Source of the DNA: Phragmites australis
Lineage: Eukaryota; Streptophyta; Magnoliopsida; Poales; Poaceae
DNA length: 64,000 nt
Assembly (NCBI RefSeq): GCF_958298935.1
Contig: NC_084939.1
Coordinates: forward strand, 21,255,501 to 21,319,500
Direction: 5' to 3'
Part shown: piece after piece, positions 1 through 11,383 of the stretch
How positions within the stretch are numbered: position 1 is the stretch's first letter
Layout of the letters: every line of letters begins with the position of its first letter
Program-made: the position numbers and the translations under genes
Notes under the pieces: model-generated
Told to the model about the DNA's origin: nothing
The model's input: only the letters and a program-made list of their open reading frames with translations
Databases searched by the model: none

Positions 1-1
1 G

Positions 2-121
2 GAGATGAGGATAATGAACATGGACTTATCGCAAATGGACGATGAACAAAAAGAGTATTACAAAAGTCTTCGGCAGAGTATAATTGCTTCTAGGCGAGCC
101 TCCTCTGGTTCTACTTTTTGA
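2..121 (+). CDS. Harbinger ORF1 protein, C-terminal fragment (NAM-associated-type tail)
   Basis: An open frame enters from outside the window and ends with TGA at 119-121. The visible 39 residues include MNMDLSQMDDEQKEYYKSL followed by a basic-serine tail. This matches the usual end of the Myb/SANT-like ORF1 protein of plant PIF/Harbinger elements, where a met/asp-rich DXXQXXYY segment closes the protein. ORF1 proteins bind element ends and partner with the transposase. The transposase here lies on the opposite strand 3' of it, giving a convergent arrangement. The N-terminal DNA-binding part is not in the window, so intactness is unknown. Confidence 0.55.
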   Translation, partial: EMRIMNMDLSQMDDEQKEYYKSLRQSIIASRRASSGSTF

Positions 122-244
122 GACCTCAGTTGTGAGCTAAACAATGTTTTTTTCCTTCGGACTTATATGAGTTGCTTTGGTTGTATTTGTATGGTTAGAC
201 TTATATGGTATGGTCAGACTTGTAAGGTTCGGGTTAAGACATAT

Positions 245-905
245 ATGTGTTGGTTCATATGTGGTTTGAAGACTGCGATTGTGTTCTGAAATTATTCATG
301 GTTGTGGTCTAAAATTTTCAGGTTGTGGTCTGAAATTTTCACCTTGTGGTCTGAAAATTTCAGGATCTGTTGTCAAATTTGAGCTTGTGTTCTGAAATAT
401 CAAGTTGTGGTTCGAAATTTCAGCTTGTGGTCTGAAATTTCAGCTTGCTGTCTGAAATTTGAGCTTGTGATCTGAAATTACAAGGATCTGTTGTCAAACT
501 AAACAATGTGGTCTGAAATATCTGGTTGGGGTCTCAAATTGTCAGCTTGTGGTTTGAAATTACAAGGATCTGTTGTCAAATGTCAGGTGTTCTTCTGAAA
601 TATCAGGTTGTGGTCTGAAATTTCAGCTTGTGTTCTGAAAGGTCTGCTTGTGGTCTGAAATTTGCAGGATTGTCTTATCAAATTTCAGGTTGTGGTATGA
701 AATGTTCTGATTGTGTCCTGAAATTTCTGATTGTGTCCTGAAATTATTCATGGTTGTGGTCTGAAATTTTCAGATTCTGTTGTCACATTTCAGCGTGTGG
801 TCTGAAATTCCCAAAGATGTGGTCTGAAATTTTCAGATTGAGCTGTCAAATTTCTGATTGTGTTATCAGGTTGTGGTCTGAATTTGCAGGATGAGTTGCA
901 CACCA
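245..905. repeat. degenerate minisatellite, TTGTGGTCTGAAATTTCAG unit
   Basis: More than 25 imperfect copies of a roughly 20-21-bp unit, consensus near AGCTTGTGGTCTGAAATTTC, run almost without a break. A variant unit, GGATCTGTTGTCAAA, recurs every few units and gives a loose higher-order pattern. The array sits between the convergent ORF1 tail and transposase of the Harbinger element, so it is internal to the transposon. Confidence 0.8.
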
Positions 906-1137
906 AACATATGGTAACGCGATGTTTTGAATACCAAACATAGTACAATGCACTACACGTGCAGCTTGGTACCCTTTATACGATACATCGACAATCATAA
1001 ACTACCACAGTACAAGGAAGACAATAGCACACACTATCAGTATCAAACACAGTACAATGCACTAAACGTGCAGCTCGATACCGATTACACAATATAAGGA
1101 ATGCGGAAACATAGCGCATCCTATTATTACCATGACG

Positions 1138-2510
1138 CTAGAAGTCGCCTCCGTGTAACTGCCAAAGGTGTTCGACTAGGTCTTCCCGGAGATTAACATG
1201 GGACTGCTTGCATCGAATAGCATTGTATCGTTGGCTCAAGACCATCAATGGTGGCGTCACGTCGTGAGAAGGCTGGACGTCGTCACCTGCTCCCTCGTAC
1301 ACGTACTCCACATCATCGTCTTCACGCTCGTCTTCAATAATCATGTTGTGCATGATTATGCATGCGGTCATGATGGCGGACAAAGTTTCCTCATCCCATA
1401 ACCGTGTTGCCCACCGAACAATGGGAAACCGCGACTGAAGGACTCCAAAGGCGCGCTCCACATCCTTACGAGCCGCCGCTTGTTGCACGACGAAGTGTTG
1501 GCGCTTCCGGCCGACAGGTGACGGAATGGGTTTCACGAACGTGGCCCATTCTGGATAAATTCCGTCGGCAAGGTAGTAACCCATAGTGTACTCGTGACCA
1601 TTGATTGTGTAATTAACCTTTGGTGCCTCTCGGCGGCTAAGTCATCGAGGAGATGTGATCGGTGGAGGGCATTGATGTCGTTTAGCAAACCAGGCATGCC
1701 GAAAAAGGCATGCTAGATCCACAGGTCGTGCGACGCTACCGCCTCCAGAATGATAGTCGGAGCGTTAACATGCCCCGTATAAGACCCGGCCCACACCGTG
1801 GGGCAGTTCTTCCACCTCCAATGCATACAATCAATGCTTCCTAACATCCCGGGGGAGCCTCTGCGCGAGTTGATGACTAGCAAACGCACAGTGTCCTCCT
1901 CATTAGGAGAACGAAGGTACTCATCGCTGAATGCCTGCACAACAGCATTGATGAAACGACGCATGCTCTCAATGATAGTGCTCTCACCAAGCCGAAGGCA
2001 CTCATCGAGAGAATCAGCCGGCGCATCATATGCTAGCATACGAAATGCCACAGTCACTTTTTGCAATGCCGATAGCCCGAGCTCTCCAGCTGCGTTTCTC
2101 CTCTGCTGGAACCAGGGGTCCTTCTCTTCAACAGCTGCAACTATCTTCAGAAACAGGTTGCGTTTCATCCGGAACCTGCAAGAACGCACATGATTACGAA
2201 CAACACACCGATTTTGTACACCTTAACACTAGCGAATGTAACATTACCTGCGTCGGAATATGTAGTTAGGGTACACGGGGGGATCGGCAAAGTAGTCGTT
2301 GAACAACTTCATATGGCCCTTGAGCCGGTACCAGTTGATGCGCTTCCGACCTGGCACTGAGCCACCCCATGGTCGCCTCTCTGATTCCTCCAGGTCGGCT
2401 TGCCAAGCTCTCATACCCTCCATGAACAATTCATCTTCTTCATCGGATGAGTCGTTGGACGAGAAACACAACTCCCTCAAGTATTCCTTCCAAGCTTGCC
2501 GAGGATCCAT
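1138..2510 (-). pseudogene. PIF/Harbinger transposase (DDE_4/HARBI1-like), broken
   Basis: Two exons are visible: 2248-2510 (start MDPRQAWKEYL) and 1138-2175, separated by a 72-bp intron with AG|GTAATG donor and TTGCAG acceptor that restores ..YIFRRRFRMKRNLF. Catalytic-site landmarks follow in order: GSIDCMHW with the first Asp, GLLNDINALHRS with the second Asp, then VERAFGVLQSRF with the catalytic Glu region. Two lesions break the frame. A tryptophan codon after SHDLWI is TAG near 1712, and a small indel near 1632 shifts the frame just before the APKVNYTING segment. Harbinger transposases are endonucleases that cut element ends. This one is defective unless the lesions are assembly errors. 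Adjacent acidic and serine-rich N-terminal sequence is typical of the family. Confidence 0.85.
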
Positions 2511-2943
2511 TTCGGTGGCTTCCAATTCTAACCATCCTCCTCCCTCGTACTTATAGTGCCACGCACAATCTTCTGGCGGAAGCAAGCTCCCTTCCTTCCA
2601 CGGGAAGCCACTACTCCAAAACCTTCCTCTGCAAGCCACGTTGTCTTCCGCAACAAGCCCGACCAAATATCATAGATAATTTTACGAATTTAAAAACCTT
2701 CCAAATGTCAGCACAAAATTTTGAGGTTCCATTTTTTGCGTCAAATGAACCCCGAATATTTTTTAAAAAAAACCTGCTATGGCGGTTGCCCACATAACAT
2801 TAAAAAACATGAAAGAGAAAAAAGAGGTCCAGATATAAGGGATCTGCTGGAGATGAATGGAATGAGGGAAGCTGTAGTAGTGATAGTAGATGCGGTAATA
2901 GTATTTTAGAGGATGGAAATTTAGGTACCTGCTGGAGTTGGCC

Positions 2944-4819
2944 TTAACAAGTTTCGACAGCTGTCAAATCTCAGATAATTCATATGGGCTTCACAAGTTT
3001 CAAAACCTTTTGGGCAAGTCACATCGATGTTTCAGGGTAGTGAAGTTCCAAAAACAAGTTCCAACCATGTTTCATTATTCATTAGCGTTTTTCAGCAAGC
3101 GTTTGAGAAGTTTCAACTAGCTACATTTCTGTGATGTTTCAAAAGTTCCAGAGAAAATTCAACCGTGTTATTTTAACCAACAACTCAGTACAAAATTTGA
3201 AAAGAGATTTGCAAATTTCAACTTTCAAACATGTTTCTGACCTTCCATGTCGCTGGTATCAAGAGCCACCATGCCGGAACTGTGCCCTGAGCACTCTGGT
3301 CCGTTCAAGGTTCAACCCTGTTAAGATAGACCTTACTGGATTGTTTTACACAGATCGTGTTCCGCAGATCGTAGTTACATACTCATGAGCCAAAGGTGTT
3401 ATAAGTTGTCCTAAATGTTTCTTGGATTCAATCCATAGTCACAGAAATCTAATTCAATTGGATGGAGGAATGGGGTTGTGGGACACAGGTCGACACCTCA
3501 CAAAATTGGAGAACAAAGGGGTATACCTCTCGAGTCGATAATCTGCGATGTGATACAGGACCCCAAATAATCTAGGTTGATAACCATGGGAGGAAGAATG
3601 AGTTTGATGCACAATATCCACTCAGGCATCACATGCTTAAAATTGAAGAAGAAAAGAAAAGAGAATAAATAATAAGTTGGGTAGCTATTTGACGGCACAT
3701 CCAGGCTACACCACTTAACTTGCCATCCCATCCAACGCCCTATGCGTGAGTCTCACGCTGTTACGTACGCAACTAGGTACCGCCACTTTCTTTCCCTCGT
3801 CTTGTTCTCTCTCCTTCCACAACGCAGCGCCACCTTCTCAATCCTTCGCTATAGCACTGCCTCCCATCGCCATTGAAGCCGCCCGCCGCCACACATACAC
3901 ATTCTCTGTTCAATCCTTTGTTATAGCGTAGCTTCCCGTCGTCCCCAAAGGCGCTAGGCCACAGACTCCCTCTCGTTCAATCATACTTGTAGACCCCCTC
4001 TCGTCTGCCGTCACCCCCCCCCCCCTCTCCCTTCAGCGGAGAAGCTGGAGCCCGAGCTCATGACCCTACGGCAAAAGGGGTGGCGACCCAGTCAGAAATA
4101 GAACACTGATCTTGTTCAACCTGCCCCTCGAATTGGGACTACAACCCAGGGTTGCGGAACACGCCACCAACCACTGACTCCTGTGACTACGATTCAATCA
4201 GTGCAAAAGTCTAAACCGATCTATGTCTGACATTGGTGTCAATTGCTCATTCCGAAACTCAAACAAAACTCTAAATTTCTTAGCTTCATCCCGTGATCTG
4301 CCTTGGAGCCCTTCGCTGTAGTGTTCTCAACTCGCATTTCCTTAAAGAGGCCCGACTATTGGATTGTGCTGTCTTAATTTCCTTAATGTTCGATCACGAA
4401 TGGAACCAGGGGCGACCAAGACTCCTGAATGGAGGATGATGGCGGACTGATTTACACCCTAAAGTCGTGTGAAGCCACAGACAAAAGTCACATCCTCGAT
4501 TATGTTGAGCCAACGTGGTATCTGCAATCTGATCTTGTAGGTAATGACAATGGTCATAACCTGGAGCAGAGAGGCAGCATACGAGAACAGTGAGGACGCA
4601 ATGCAACAAGGGCTTTCTTTTCTTGCTGGTTACCGTCGAAATTCCCAAAATTTTGGTTTGAGCGGTGGGTGCCGGTAAAGGTTAAACTGGTAAAGAATAA
4701 CCGGTTTGCTTTAAATTTTCTCTAAATTTCAATTTATAAAAAACCTCATCCGAAAAATTTGATATTCAGTCCAAAAAGTGGGGTTTTCGGTTTTACCAGT
4801 GACTACTGTAAAATTCTGA
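2944..4819. other. no gene recognised
   Basis: AT-rich, low-complexity sequence with many stops in all frames. A 12-base C run lies at about 4015-4026. The last 150 bases (about 4660-4815) are rich in CCGGTTT/GGTTTTCGG words like those inside the hAT-like insertion at 21,028-22,197, which suggests that unrelated repeat DNA is joined to the truncated F-box copy that follows. No convincing reading frame was found. Confidence 0.5.
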
Positions 4820-5967
4820 AACCGGAAAAGGTTCGGGTGCTCAAGCTCCACATCCACCGGAACGAGTACATCGATCCCTGGCTTTTGCTAGACGACTTGC
4901 CTCTCGTCTCCCAGCACCTGACGAGGCTAGAGCTTCACGGTGTACGGTGTCATACCAGTTTCCTTATCATCTCGAGCTGTCCAGCGTCGGAACATCTAGA
5001 GTTTGAGCACTGTGATGTCTCACGGGCCAAGAAAATGTCGTCTGAATCCCTAAAAAGTCTGAGCATCACCTATTCCGTTTTCGGTCACGATTCCCGCATT
5101 CGAATTTATGCCCCAAATCTAGTTTCACTGCTTCTAGATAGCCTTTCGGACAACACTCCCATCCTTGAGTGCATTCCAGGATTAATAGAGGCATTTGTTC
5201 GAATAACCGAGCAATGTGATGACCGCTGCAATAAACTCTGGGATGTATATCAGGATTGTGATTGTGAGTCGTGTGACACTTCTTGTGATATTGGCGATGG
5301 TGGTAACAGTTGTGTGCTTCTAAAAGGTTTATCAGAAGCTAGGAATTTGGTGTTGATTTCTTTACCTGAAATGGTATGCTTACACCTTACCTCAGTTTTG
5401 TATTTCTGCTGCATTATTTATATCATTCTGGACATTAATATATGTCACTTAGGCAGACCTTTGCTTTTTGCTTGCATTGCCACTAACTGAAATTATATGT
5501 TCACTGTGAAGATTATCTCATCCTTTTGGCTTGCACCTTCTCCAGTTTATTTTCAAAAGGAATTTGAGATGGTGCCCCTACATTTAGCAAGTTAAAGACT
5601 TTGTTGCTCAATGATTACTGGTGTGTGCTTGATAACCTCCGTGCATTAGCTTGTATTCTTGAGCATTCACCGGTTTTGGAGAAGCTCACTCTTCAACTCT
5701 TTTCTGAGGTACACATTTCATAAATGGGCAATTGCTGAATTTTAGAATTATTGCACTTCTGATTGATCATGGATTTTTTTCTCCACTTGTTCACTGGAGG
5801 GGCCTAAACATAAAATGGAAATGAAAGGAAGCTTCAGTTCAATGGAGCGATCAGCTGCAATTTCAGAACACCTTAAGATAGTCGAAATCAAGTGTGAAGT
5901 CATTGATGAGAGAGTTTTCAAAGTTCTGAAGTTCCTGTGTACATTTAACATGCGTAAGCTAACTTGA
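4820..5967 (+). pseudogene. F-box/LRR-FBD gene, 5'-truncated copy 1
   Basis: Homology to the intact copy at 23,765-27,280 begins abruptly near 4820 at VRVLKLHIHRNEYID; the F-box itself is missing. Exon 1 carries leucine-rich segments (VSQHLTRLELHGV, APNLVSLLLDSL) and the cysteine-rich CDCESCDTSCDIGDGG stretch, ending at 5371 before GTATGC. Exon 2 (5546-5708) encodes the WCPTFSKLKTLLLN segment, but one extra C near 5577 (GCCCCTA against GCCCTA in the other copies) shifts the frame. Exon 3 (about 5800-5967) encodes the FBD tail, SEHLKIVEIKCEVIDERVF, to TGA. Such proteins act as SCF ubiquitin-ligase adaptors; without an F-box and with a frameshift this is judged a relic. Confidence 0.8.
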
Positions 5968-6952
5968 ACTCTCCTCCACTCGTGCTTCTATATTTCTTCT
6001 ATATTTCTGACATTTGCCATAACCTTCATTTGCGTGAAAGAAAGTAAGCTGTGTAAGTGTGTTAGAAAATTTTGCGTATGCTAGGATCTAGGATACCAAG
6101 TTATAGAGAAATAAAAACCCTCACTGTATAGAAATTCTGTTAGCAGATGACATCCACAATGCTTTACATAGAGTTATTTAAATTGAATTGCATGGCATTG
6201 ACAATAAGATAGTTTTTTGACTTCGGAATAGTACTGATTGTTTGACTTGTTGATTAGTTTGGAATGGACACAAATGATTGAATTTAGCTGTTCTGACTAT
6301 ATGTCAGCTTACTGATTAGTTCTAAACAATATGTCAAATATCTGCATTTAATTATTCTAAGCAGTAACACAATATGTTGACCTTTTGCCTTGCGGCTTCC
6401 CTTTTTCTTGAAGGCTCATTGGGTATGATCAGTTACATGCCGCTGTTGACTGAATTATCATTCATAGTTCTTCACACAAAGCTAATTGCATGCATTTGAG
6501 TATCCAATGAATTATTGCTTCTCCATACATTTTGCTGATTATGCGTGTACTCACTCACTCACCCCCCCCCCCCCCACTTCAGTTATCATGTATATATGTG
6601 TATTACAAACATTAACATGGTATCTTTACACTGTGGCTTCGTTCTTCAATCCTCTGTTTATTTCTAGGGCATCTTACATGACTTCTGTATCACTAATGTA
6701 GTAATGTATCAGATTTCTTTTTTACTTTTCCTGCTTCCATTTCAGTTTTCTATTGCTCTGCAATTGCTTGTGACACTTAGCTGACCTTGCTATAAGAGGT
6801 GTAGAAACAAGTACGCCCACATCTTCAGTATATTGATTTGACTTTTCTTATTTCTTCAGGTTGCACGCTTCTAAAAATAGCCCATGTCCTGTTTTTGCTC
6901 CCTTTGCCCATCAGTTGCCTTGCATCTGAATGGAACCCTTTAAATGGTGCTC
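5968..6952. other. no gene recognised
   Basis: AT-rich sequence 3' of the F-box relic with a run of about 15 C at 6561-6575. No exon, repeat terminus or RNA gene was identified before the copia LTR at 6953. Confidence 0.5.
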
Positions 6953-7367
6953 TGTTAGGATAATCGTTGTGTGTACTGTAGCAGAAATATCTCGGATGAT
7001 GCAGGGAGTATACAAGGGTACTGTAGCACCACCGTACTATATCTACAGTAGACCGGTTGCTGGTCTATAAATATGGGGTGACCCCCTGGAAGACCGATTA
7101 GAGGCTGTCAGCAGCTATATGTTTTTGGATGTTGGAATAAACATTAGAAGCTGCTGGTGGCAAGAAAAGCACCGAATGTGCTTCGTCGGATGGAAGCACC
7201 TAATGTGTTTCATTCGATGTAATCCATTAGAAGCTGTTAGCAGTTATAAGCATTTGGGTGTTTGAATAAACATCAGAGGCTGTTGGCAGCGAGAAAAATT
7301 CATGTGTCCTGTGTGTGCTCGCGTGTGTGTTCTATCAACCCATCTCTCGCAGGATCTAAGTCCAACA
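6953..7367 (+). repeat. copia 5' LTR (415 bp)
   Basis: Starts TGTTAGGATAATCG and ends GTCCAACA, the canonical TG..CA termini, directly followed by a PBS. It contains a TATA-like TATAAATATGG at about 7065 and repeated GAAGCTGTTAGCAG/AATAAACAT words. The second LTR is not in the window. Confidence 0.8.
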
Positions 7368-7368
7368 A

Positions 7369-7386
7369 TTGGTATCAAAGCTGACC
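7369..7386 (+). promoter_or_regulatory. primer-binding site (tRNA-Met type)
   Basis: TTGGTATCAAAGC directly follows the LTR CA end; plant copia PBSs are usually TGGTATCAGAGC, complementary to initiator methionine tRNA. Confidence 0.75.
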
Positions 7387-7690
7387 CTCGCGGTTACACG
7401 GGCTCATGTGGGCTAGGGGTGCTGGCATAGGGCGCATGGCGCGTGTAGGCCTTGAGTGGTCACACGGCATGACATATGTGCCGGCACTGGACACACGGAT
7501 GTGTGCTAAGAGGGAACGTTTCTGGTCATTTGCCCAAGTGTGGGCATGTTCGACCAGAGCCAGGGTTGATCAATCCCAGCGGTGTCGGCTCCTACGAGTA
7601 AGTGCGGCTCTAAGTCTCGGGCGGCGCTTCAACCGTCGATGCTCCACTCATCGTCGCTACGATGATTGTGATCGAAACGTCGGTGGTCAT

Positions 7691-8975
7691 GATGTGGTCG
7701 TCCAGCGTGTGGTCAAAGAGGTTGGTGGTGCGTCGTACTCGATCCTCACACGGAGCAACTACGCCGACTGGAGTCTGCTCATGAAGATCATGTTGCAAGC
7801 TCGTGGCCTCTGGGATGAAGTGGACTTTGGCGATGCGGATTTCCAAGAAGATCGCATGGCACTGGAGGCTATCCTCCGGCCATGCCCCAGGAGATGATCG
7901 GCACGCTCACTGTCAAAACAAGTGCCAAGCAGGCTTGGGACGCCATCACGTCGACGTGCGTTGGTGAAAATCGCGTCCGCAAGGCCTCAGCGTAACAACT
8001 GCGGAAGAAATTCAAGGCAATTTCGTTCTGTGGCAGTGGAGGATCGTCCCTCTAGCCTCGTCACCAACCTCGCTCACGCTGGAGGATGTAACTGGAAGGC
8101 TAAAGGCGGTGGAGGATCGTCGCTCCGGCCTCGTCACAAACCTCGCCGAGCTTAGAGAAACGATGGAAGAACAGAAGTTGGTAGAAAGATATATGCGAAT
8201 TGTCCCAAAGAGATTTTTGCAGATTGCTCTGTCCATCGAGACTCTTCTCGATCTCTCGTCGCTCACGCTAGAGGAAGTGACTGGGAGGCTAAAGGTGGTG
8301 GAGGATCATCTCGATCTGAAAGAATCCCCTGCCGTCGGCGGAAAGCTCCTCCTCACCCCGAGGAGCAATGGCTCGCTCGCATGAAGGAATGGAAGTAGGG
8401 CCAAGGGTCCTCGGGCAGCGGAAATGCCCATCGCCATACGCGAGCACTATGGAAGAAAGGGGGAGGCGACAACTCCGATAGCAAGGAGGCCACGCGCGAT
8501 CTCTCCCATGACAAGTGCCGCAATTGTAGGCGCTTTGGCCCAGGACGAGGACGAAGAAGACGAGCCCGCGCTCCTGATGGAGCAGGTGTGCGCTCTCGGT
8601 GATGTGCAAGAGCCCCCACCAAGCCACGTCCACCTCGACGAGCACCGCGCACAAGTCCACCTTGGTGCCAGCCACAACGGTGACCACTTGGAGGGTTCGT
8701 ACTTCGACACCGGCACCACTAACCACATGACGGGTCGCCATGATATCTTCGCAAAGCTCAATCAAGGTGTGATAGGCTCCGTCCGTTTCGGAGATGGCTC
8801 GGTGGTCGACATTCACGGCTGTGGCACCATACTGTTCGCTGGGAAGAACAGAGAGCACAAGGTGCTCTCCGGCGTCTACTTCATCCCACGGCTGAAGAAC
8901 ATCATCATCAGCGTGGGCCAGCTGGACGAGGGTAGTTCCAAGGTGCTAACCGAGGTCGGCTTCTTGAGGATATCA
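7691..8975 (+). pseudogene. copia gag and protease region, decayed
   Basis: The frame near 7700-7890 carries LTRSNYADWSLLMKIMLQ, the conserved start of plant copia gag (DUF4219/UBN2 family), followed by RMALEAIL. Later pieces read ENRVRKAS, RYMRIVPKRFLQIALSIE and LSSLTLEEVTGRLKVVE, which belong to the UBN2 helical domain; the latter block is partly duplicated (about 8080-8160 and 8250-8310). A DKCRNCRRFG remnant of the zinc knuckle follows. The frame at 8424-8970 holds the protease-type YFDTGTTNHMTG motif and the LKNIIISVGQLDE element. Several frameshifts and stops (for example near 7885 and 7995) make it non-functional. Confidence 0.8.
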
Positions 8976-9256
8976 ACCAATCGATCAAATCAATCTACTT
9001 TACCTTTTGTTTTTTACCTAGTTCATGTAGTTTCGTTCTCTTTTTCAATCTATATTGCTACCTATTCTTGATTCCAACGACCAAGGACAAGCCGTCGGCT
9101 ATCTGCACTCCGATGGGGTCCGTCCCGAGCGTGAGTGACGACGAAGGTCCGACGATGCAGTGCCATGATCGGGGTATCCTGTGTGCTGCTCGCCGGATAT
9201 TGCACACGAGGTGCTCAGTGTGTTGGTGTGGCAACTTTTCGCGTCAACACACTTTT

Positions 9257-9273
9257 TGGCGACTCCGCTAGGG
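9257..9273 (+). promoter_or_regulatory. gypsy primer-binding site
   Basis: TGGCGACTCCGCTAGGG follows CGTCAACACACTTT. Plant gypsy elements often carry TGGCGACTCCGCTGGGG here, one base different. Confidence 0.55.
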
Positions 9274-9452
9274 AAGAAACTTTCGGCTACCTTTTAGCCG
9301 AATTTTAAAACCTTAGCAATGACGAACGGATCCGAAGTCAACCCCGACAACGTCATTGTGCCTGTCATCGAGGAGCTAGATGAGAAGGCACAACAAAAAT
9401 ATGAAAGGCACAAGATGGAGTTGTCAGGGCGTTCGCTTCGCGCTACCAAAAG

Positions 9453-10830
9453 ATGAGGCAGGGCATTGTCCGGAAGGGAGGAGATTTCACGCCTATCTAT
9501 ACAAAGCCCGAGGTAACTCCCATTGTGAGTAACGCATCTCCTTCTGAAGAGAAAGTTGCTTTGATGATTGATCAGCAAGTAGGTGTTGTTATGAGTAATA
9601 AGTTCGATGCATTAGTTAAGGGTTTGAATCAATCACTCTGTAGCCGTTTAGAGTCAATGGTTCTTGAGATACAAAATATTAAGGATACACTAAAGTGGCC
9701 TCTATCACATGATGCTAATGCTTCAACTTCTAATGATGGTAGAATTTAGCAAGGTCTTTTTGATTCATCGGTAAAATTTATGCCACCTATACCTACACAA
9801 CAAAGTATGCCGATGGAACAAATTTATAGCCAAACTAATGTTGTAGGTTCGGCTAATGCTGTGACACCACCACCTACTTCACTAGATGCCACTAAACCGG
9901 AGGTCACACCATTCGTTTTTCCATTGTCAAATACTACATCTAGTATGATTAACTCGGTTCCATATGTAACTAATAACAATAGCCGAGTTAATGAAATTTC
10001 AACAAACATGCCAATAGCTTCATATAATACCGTTGCATATAGTGCGCCTCCTATACCTCCACAAGACTCTGACATCCCTTACAGTCCATTGTCGGAGACT
10101 TATTTTAATGTGCCTCCACAAAATACTCCATATCCACAGCCCGTTGTGCCGCATTCTCATGATACACCACCACGTTCTTTTCGGCAGCAACAACAAACTA
10201 ATATGATTCCTACTCGGTCCCCAGCCGAGCAACCCATGGGACACAGAAGTATTAGAGAGCAAATGTCTAGTATTTTAAAGGAATACTTTGGGGTAGAACC
10301 TAAGGGCAGAGCACGTGTCTATCAAAAACCACACCCTGATTTCTATGATAATATCAGTATTCCAAAGCGTATAGAGTGCCTGAGTTTATTAAGTTTACTG
10401 AGGATGATGGTAGAACCACTCTTTTGCTCAATTTATCTTGCAGTGTGGTGAAGCTAGTGCTAGCGATATGTTGAAATTGAGATTGTTTCCTTTTTCATTA
10501 TCTGGCCCTGCATTTATCTGGTTTCCTTCTCTAGCACCTAATTCTATTTATACGTTACCTCAATTAGAACAAATATTTCATGAGTATTTTTATACTACGA
10601 ACACTGAGCTTAGATTGTCATATTTGACATCGGTTAAACAAAAACATAATGAGTCCGTTGTGGAATACATTCGAAGGTTTAGAGATACAAGAAACCGATA
10701 TTTTAATTTGACAATTTCTGATAGAGATTTGGCTGACCTAGCTTTTTCTGGTTTACTTTCTCATTTAAAAGAAAATCTAGAGAATCTTGATTTATTAGAT
10801 GTTAGCCATGTACGGTGTAATTTTGTCATA
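9453..10830 (+). pseudogene. gypsy gag polyprotein, broken
   Basis: The frame runs as three open pieces (9453-9749, 9780-10451, 10438-10833). The first two are proline/serine/glutamine-rich, like the N-terminal half of plant gypsy gag. The third carries the Retrotrans_gag core: KLRLFPFSLSGPAFIWFPSL, then LPQLEQIFHEYFY and SVVEYIRRFRDTRNRYF. A stop at 9747 and a frameshift near 10,400 separate them. Homology ends near 10,815. No nucleocapsid zinc knuckle, protease or polymerase follows. Confidence 0.8.
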
Positions 10831-10850
10831 TAATTGCACCTGTGTACATA

Positions 10851-10989
10851 CACATAAAAAAATAAAAAAATAAAAAAAGAAGAAAAAGGCTCGGCCATCC
10901 CTCTCCTTTTCCCGGCTGGGCTGGCCCAGCTGCTCCTTCCCCTCTCCCCACTCCCTTATTCACACACCCGAGCCCATGGGGAAGTTGTT
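10851..10989. other. junction filler between two retroelement fragments
   Basis: An A-rich AAAAAATAAAAAAAG stretch and a C/T-rich stretch separate the gypsy gag from the reverse-strand copia gag. Nothing coding was recognised. Confidence 0.4.
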
Positions 10990-11240
10990 TGATTCCATTA
11001 AGCTTAGTGAGTAGCACATGATATTTCTAATTGCGCATATCCTTTGTGCCTTTATGTATTTCAATGAGGTCAGTTCAAATATCATATGCATTGGTGAGAG
11101 AATAAACTCTATTGAAAGCATCGATGCATAAAGATGATAAAAGGATACTCTTCGTCAATGCATCTAATTGCCTCTCCTTGTTGGTGCCATATGGTTTCAT
11201 CCCTTCTTCGATGACTCTCCAAACATCTAAACCTCGAGCT
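10990..11240 (-). pseudogene. SIRE-like copia gag remnant
   Basis: Read on the minus strand, frames give GMKPYGTNKERQLDALTKSI, then IHKGTKDMRN and YHVLLTKLNGIKQL. This is the gag (UBN2) helical region usual in grass SIRE/Maximus-type copia elements. Stops interrupt it. It lies downstream of the minus-strand LTR and PBS at 11,369-12,555 with the expected spacing, so it belongs to that element. Confidence 0.6.
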
Positions 11241-11368
11241 TACAAATAACAAGATATTAGAATTTTCTAACGAGGAAAGTAAGTGCAGTCAAACTGTGGA
11301 GCACTATAGGTATCCATCTCAACCCCGGACGTCATAACTCTAGGCAGTTAAACCTATCAAGAGCACGA

Positions 11369-11383
11369 GGCTCTGATACCACT
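11369..11383 (-). promoter_or_regulatory. copia primer-binding site
   Basis: On the minus strand AGTGGTATCAGAGCC follows the LTR end directly; it is an exact match to the plant tRNA-Met type PBS. Confidence 0.85.

Larger units (their letters stand above)
1..2943. mobile_element. PIF/Harbinger DNA transposon, 5' part outside window
   Basis: The segment holds two halves of a Harbinger element: a C-terminal ORF1 fragment reading right and a DDE transposase reading left. The right boundary is proposed at 2943, where a CTGCTGGAGTTGGCC end is followed by TTA; PIF/Harbinger elements duplicate a 3-bp TWA target and grass members often end in a CTCCAACAG-like sequence. The left terminus lies outside the window, so the target duplication cannot be confirmed. 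The transposase is broken, so this copy cannot move by itself. Confidence 0.7.
6953..8975 (+). mobile_element. Ty1-copia retrotransposon, 5' part only
   Basis: A 5' LTR, a methionine-type primer-binding site, a decayed gag and the protease region are present in order. Homology stops near 8975, where a gypsy-type fragment begins. Integrase, reverse transcriptase and the 3' LTR are missing, so this is a truncated relic. Confidence 0.8.
8976..10850 (+). mobile_element. Ty3-gypsy retrotransposon fragment (LTR end, PBS, gag)
   Basis: A probable LTR tail (8976-9250) is followed by a PBS-like TGGCGACTCCGCTAGGG and a gypsy-type gag. The start of the LTR and everything after gag are missing. The junction with the copia relic lies near 8975 and no target duplication was found. 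Confidence 0.65.

Noticed and set aside
6486..6701. 71-codon plus frame after F-box copy 1
   Set aside because: Crosses a poly-C run, has no motif and no conservation visible among the paralogs' flanks.
11369..11383. Possible tRNA-Met gene
   Set aside because: Only the PBS complement of the tRNA 3' end is present, adjacent to an LTR; no cloverleaf.
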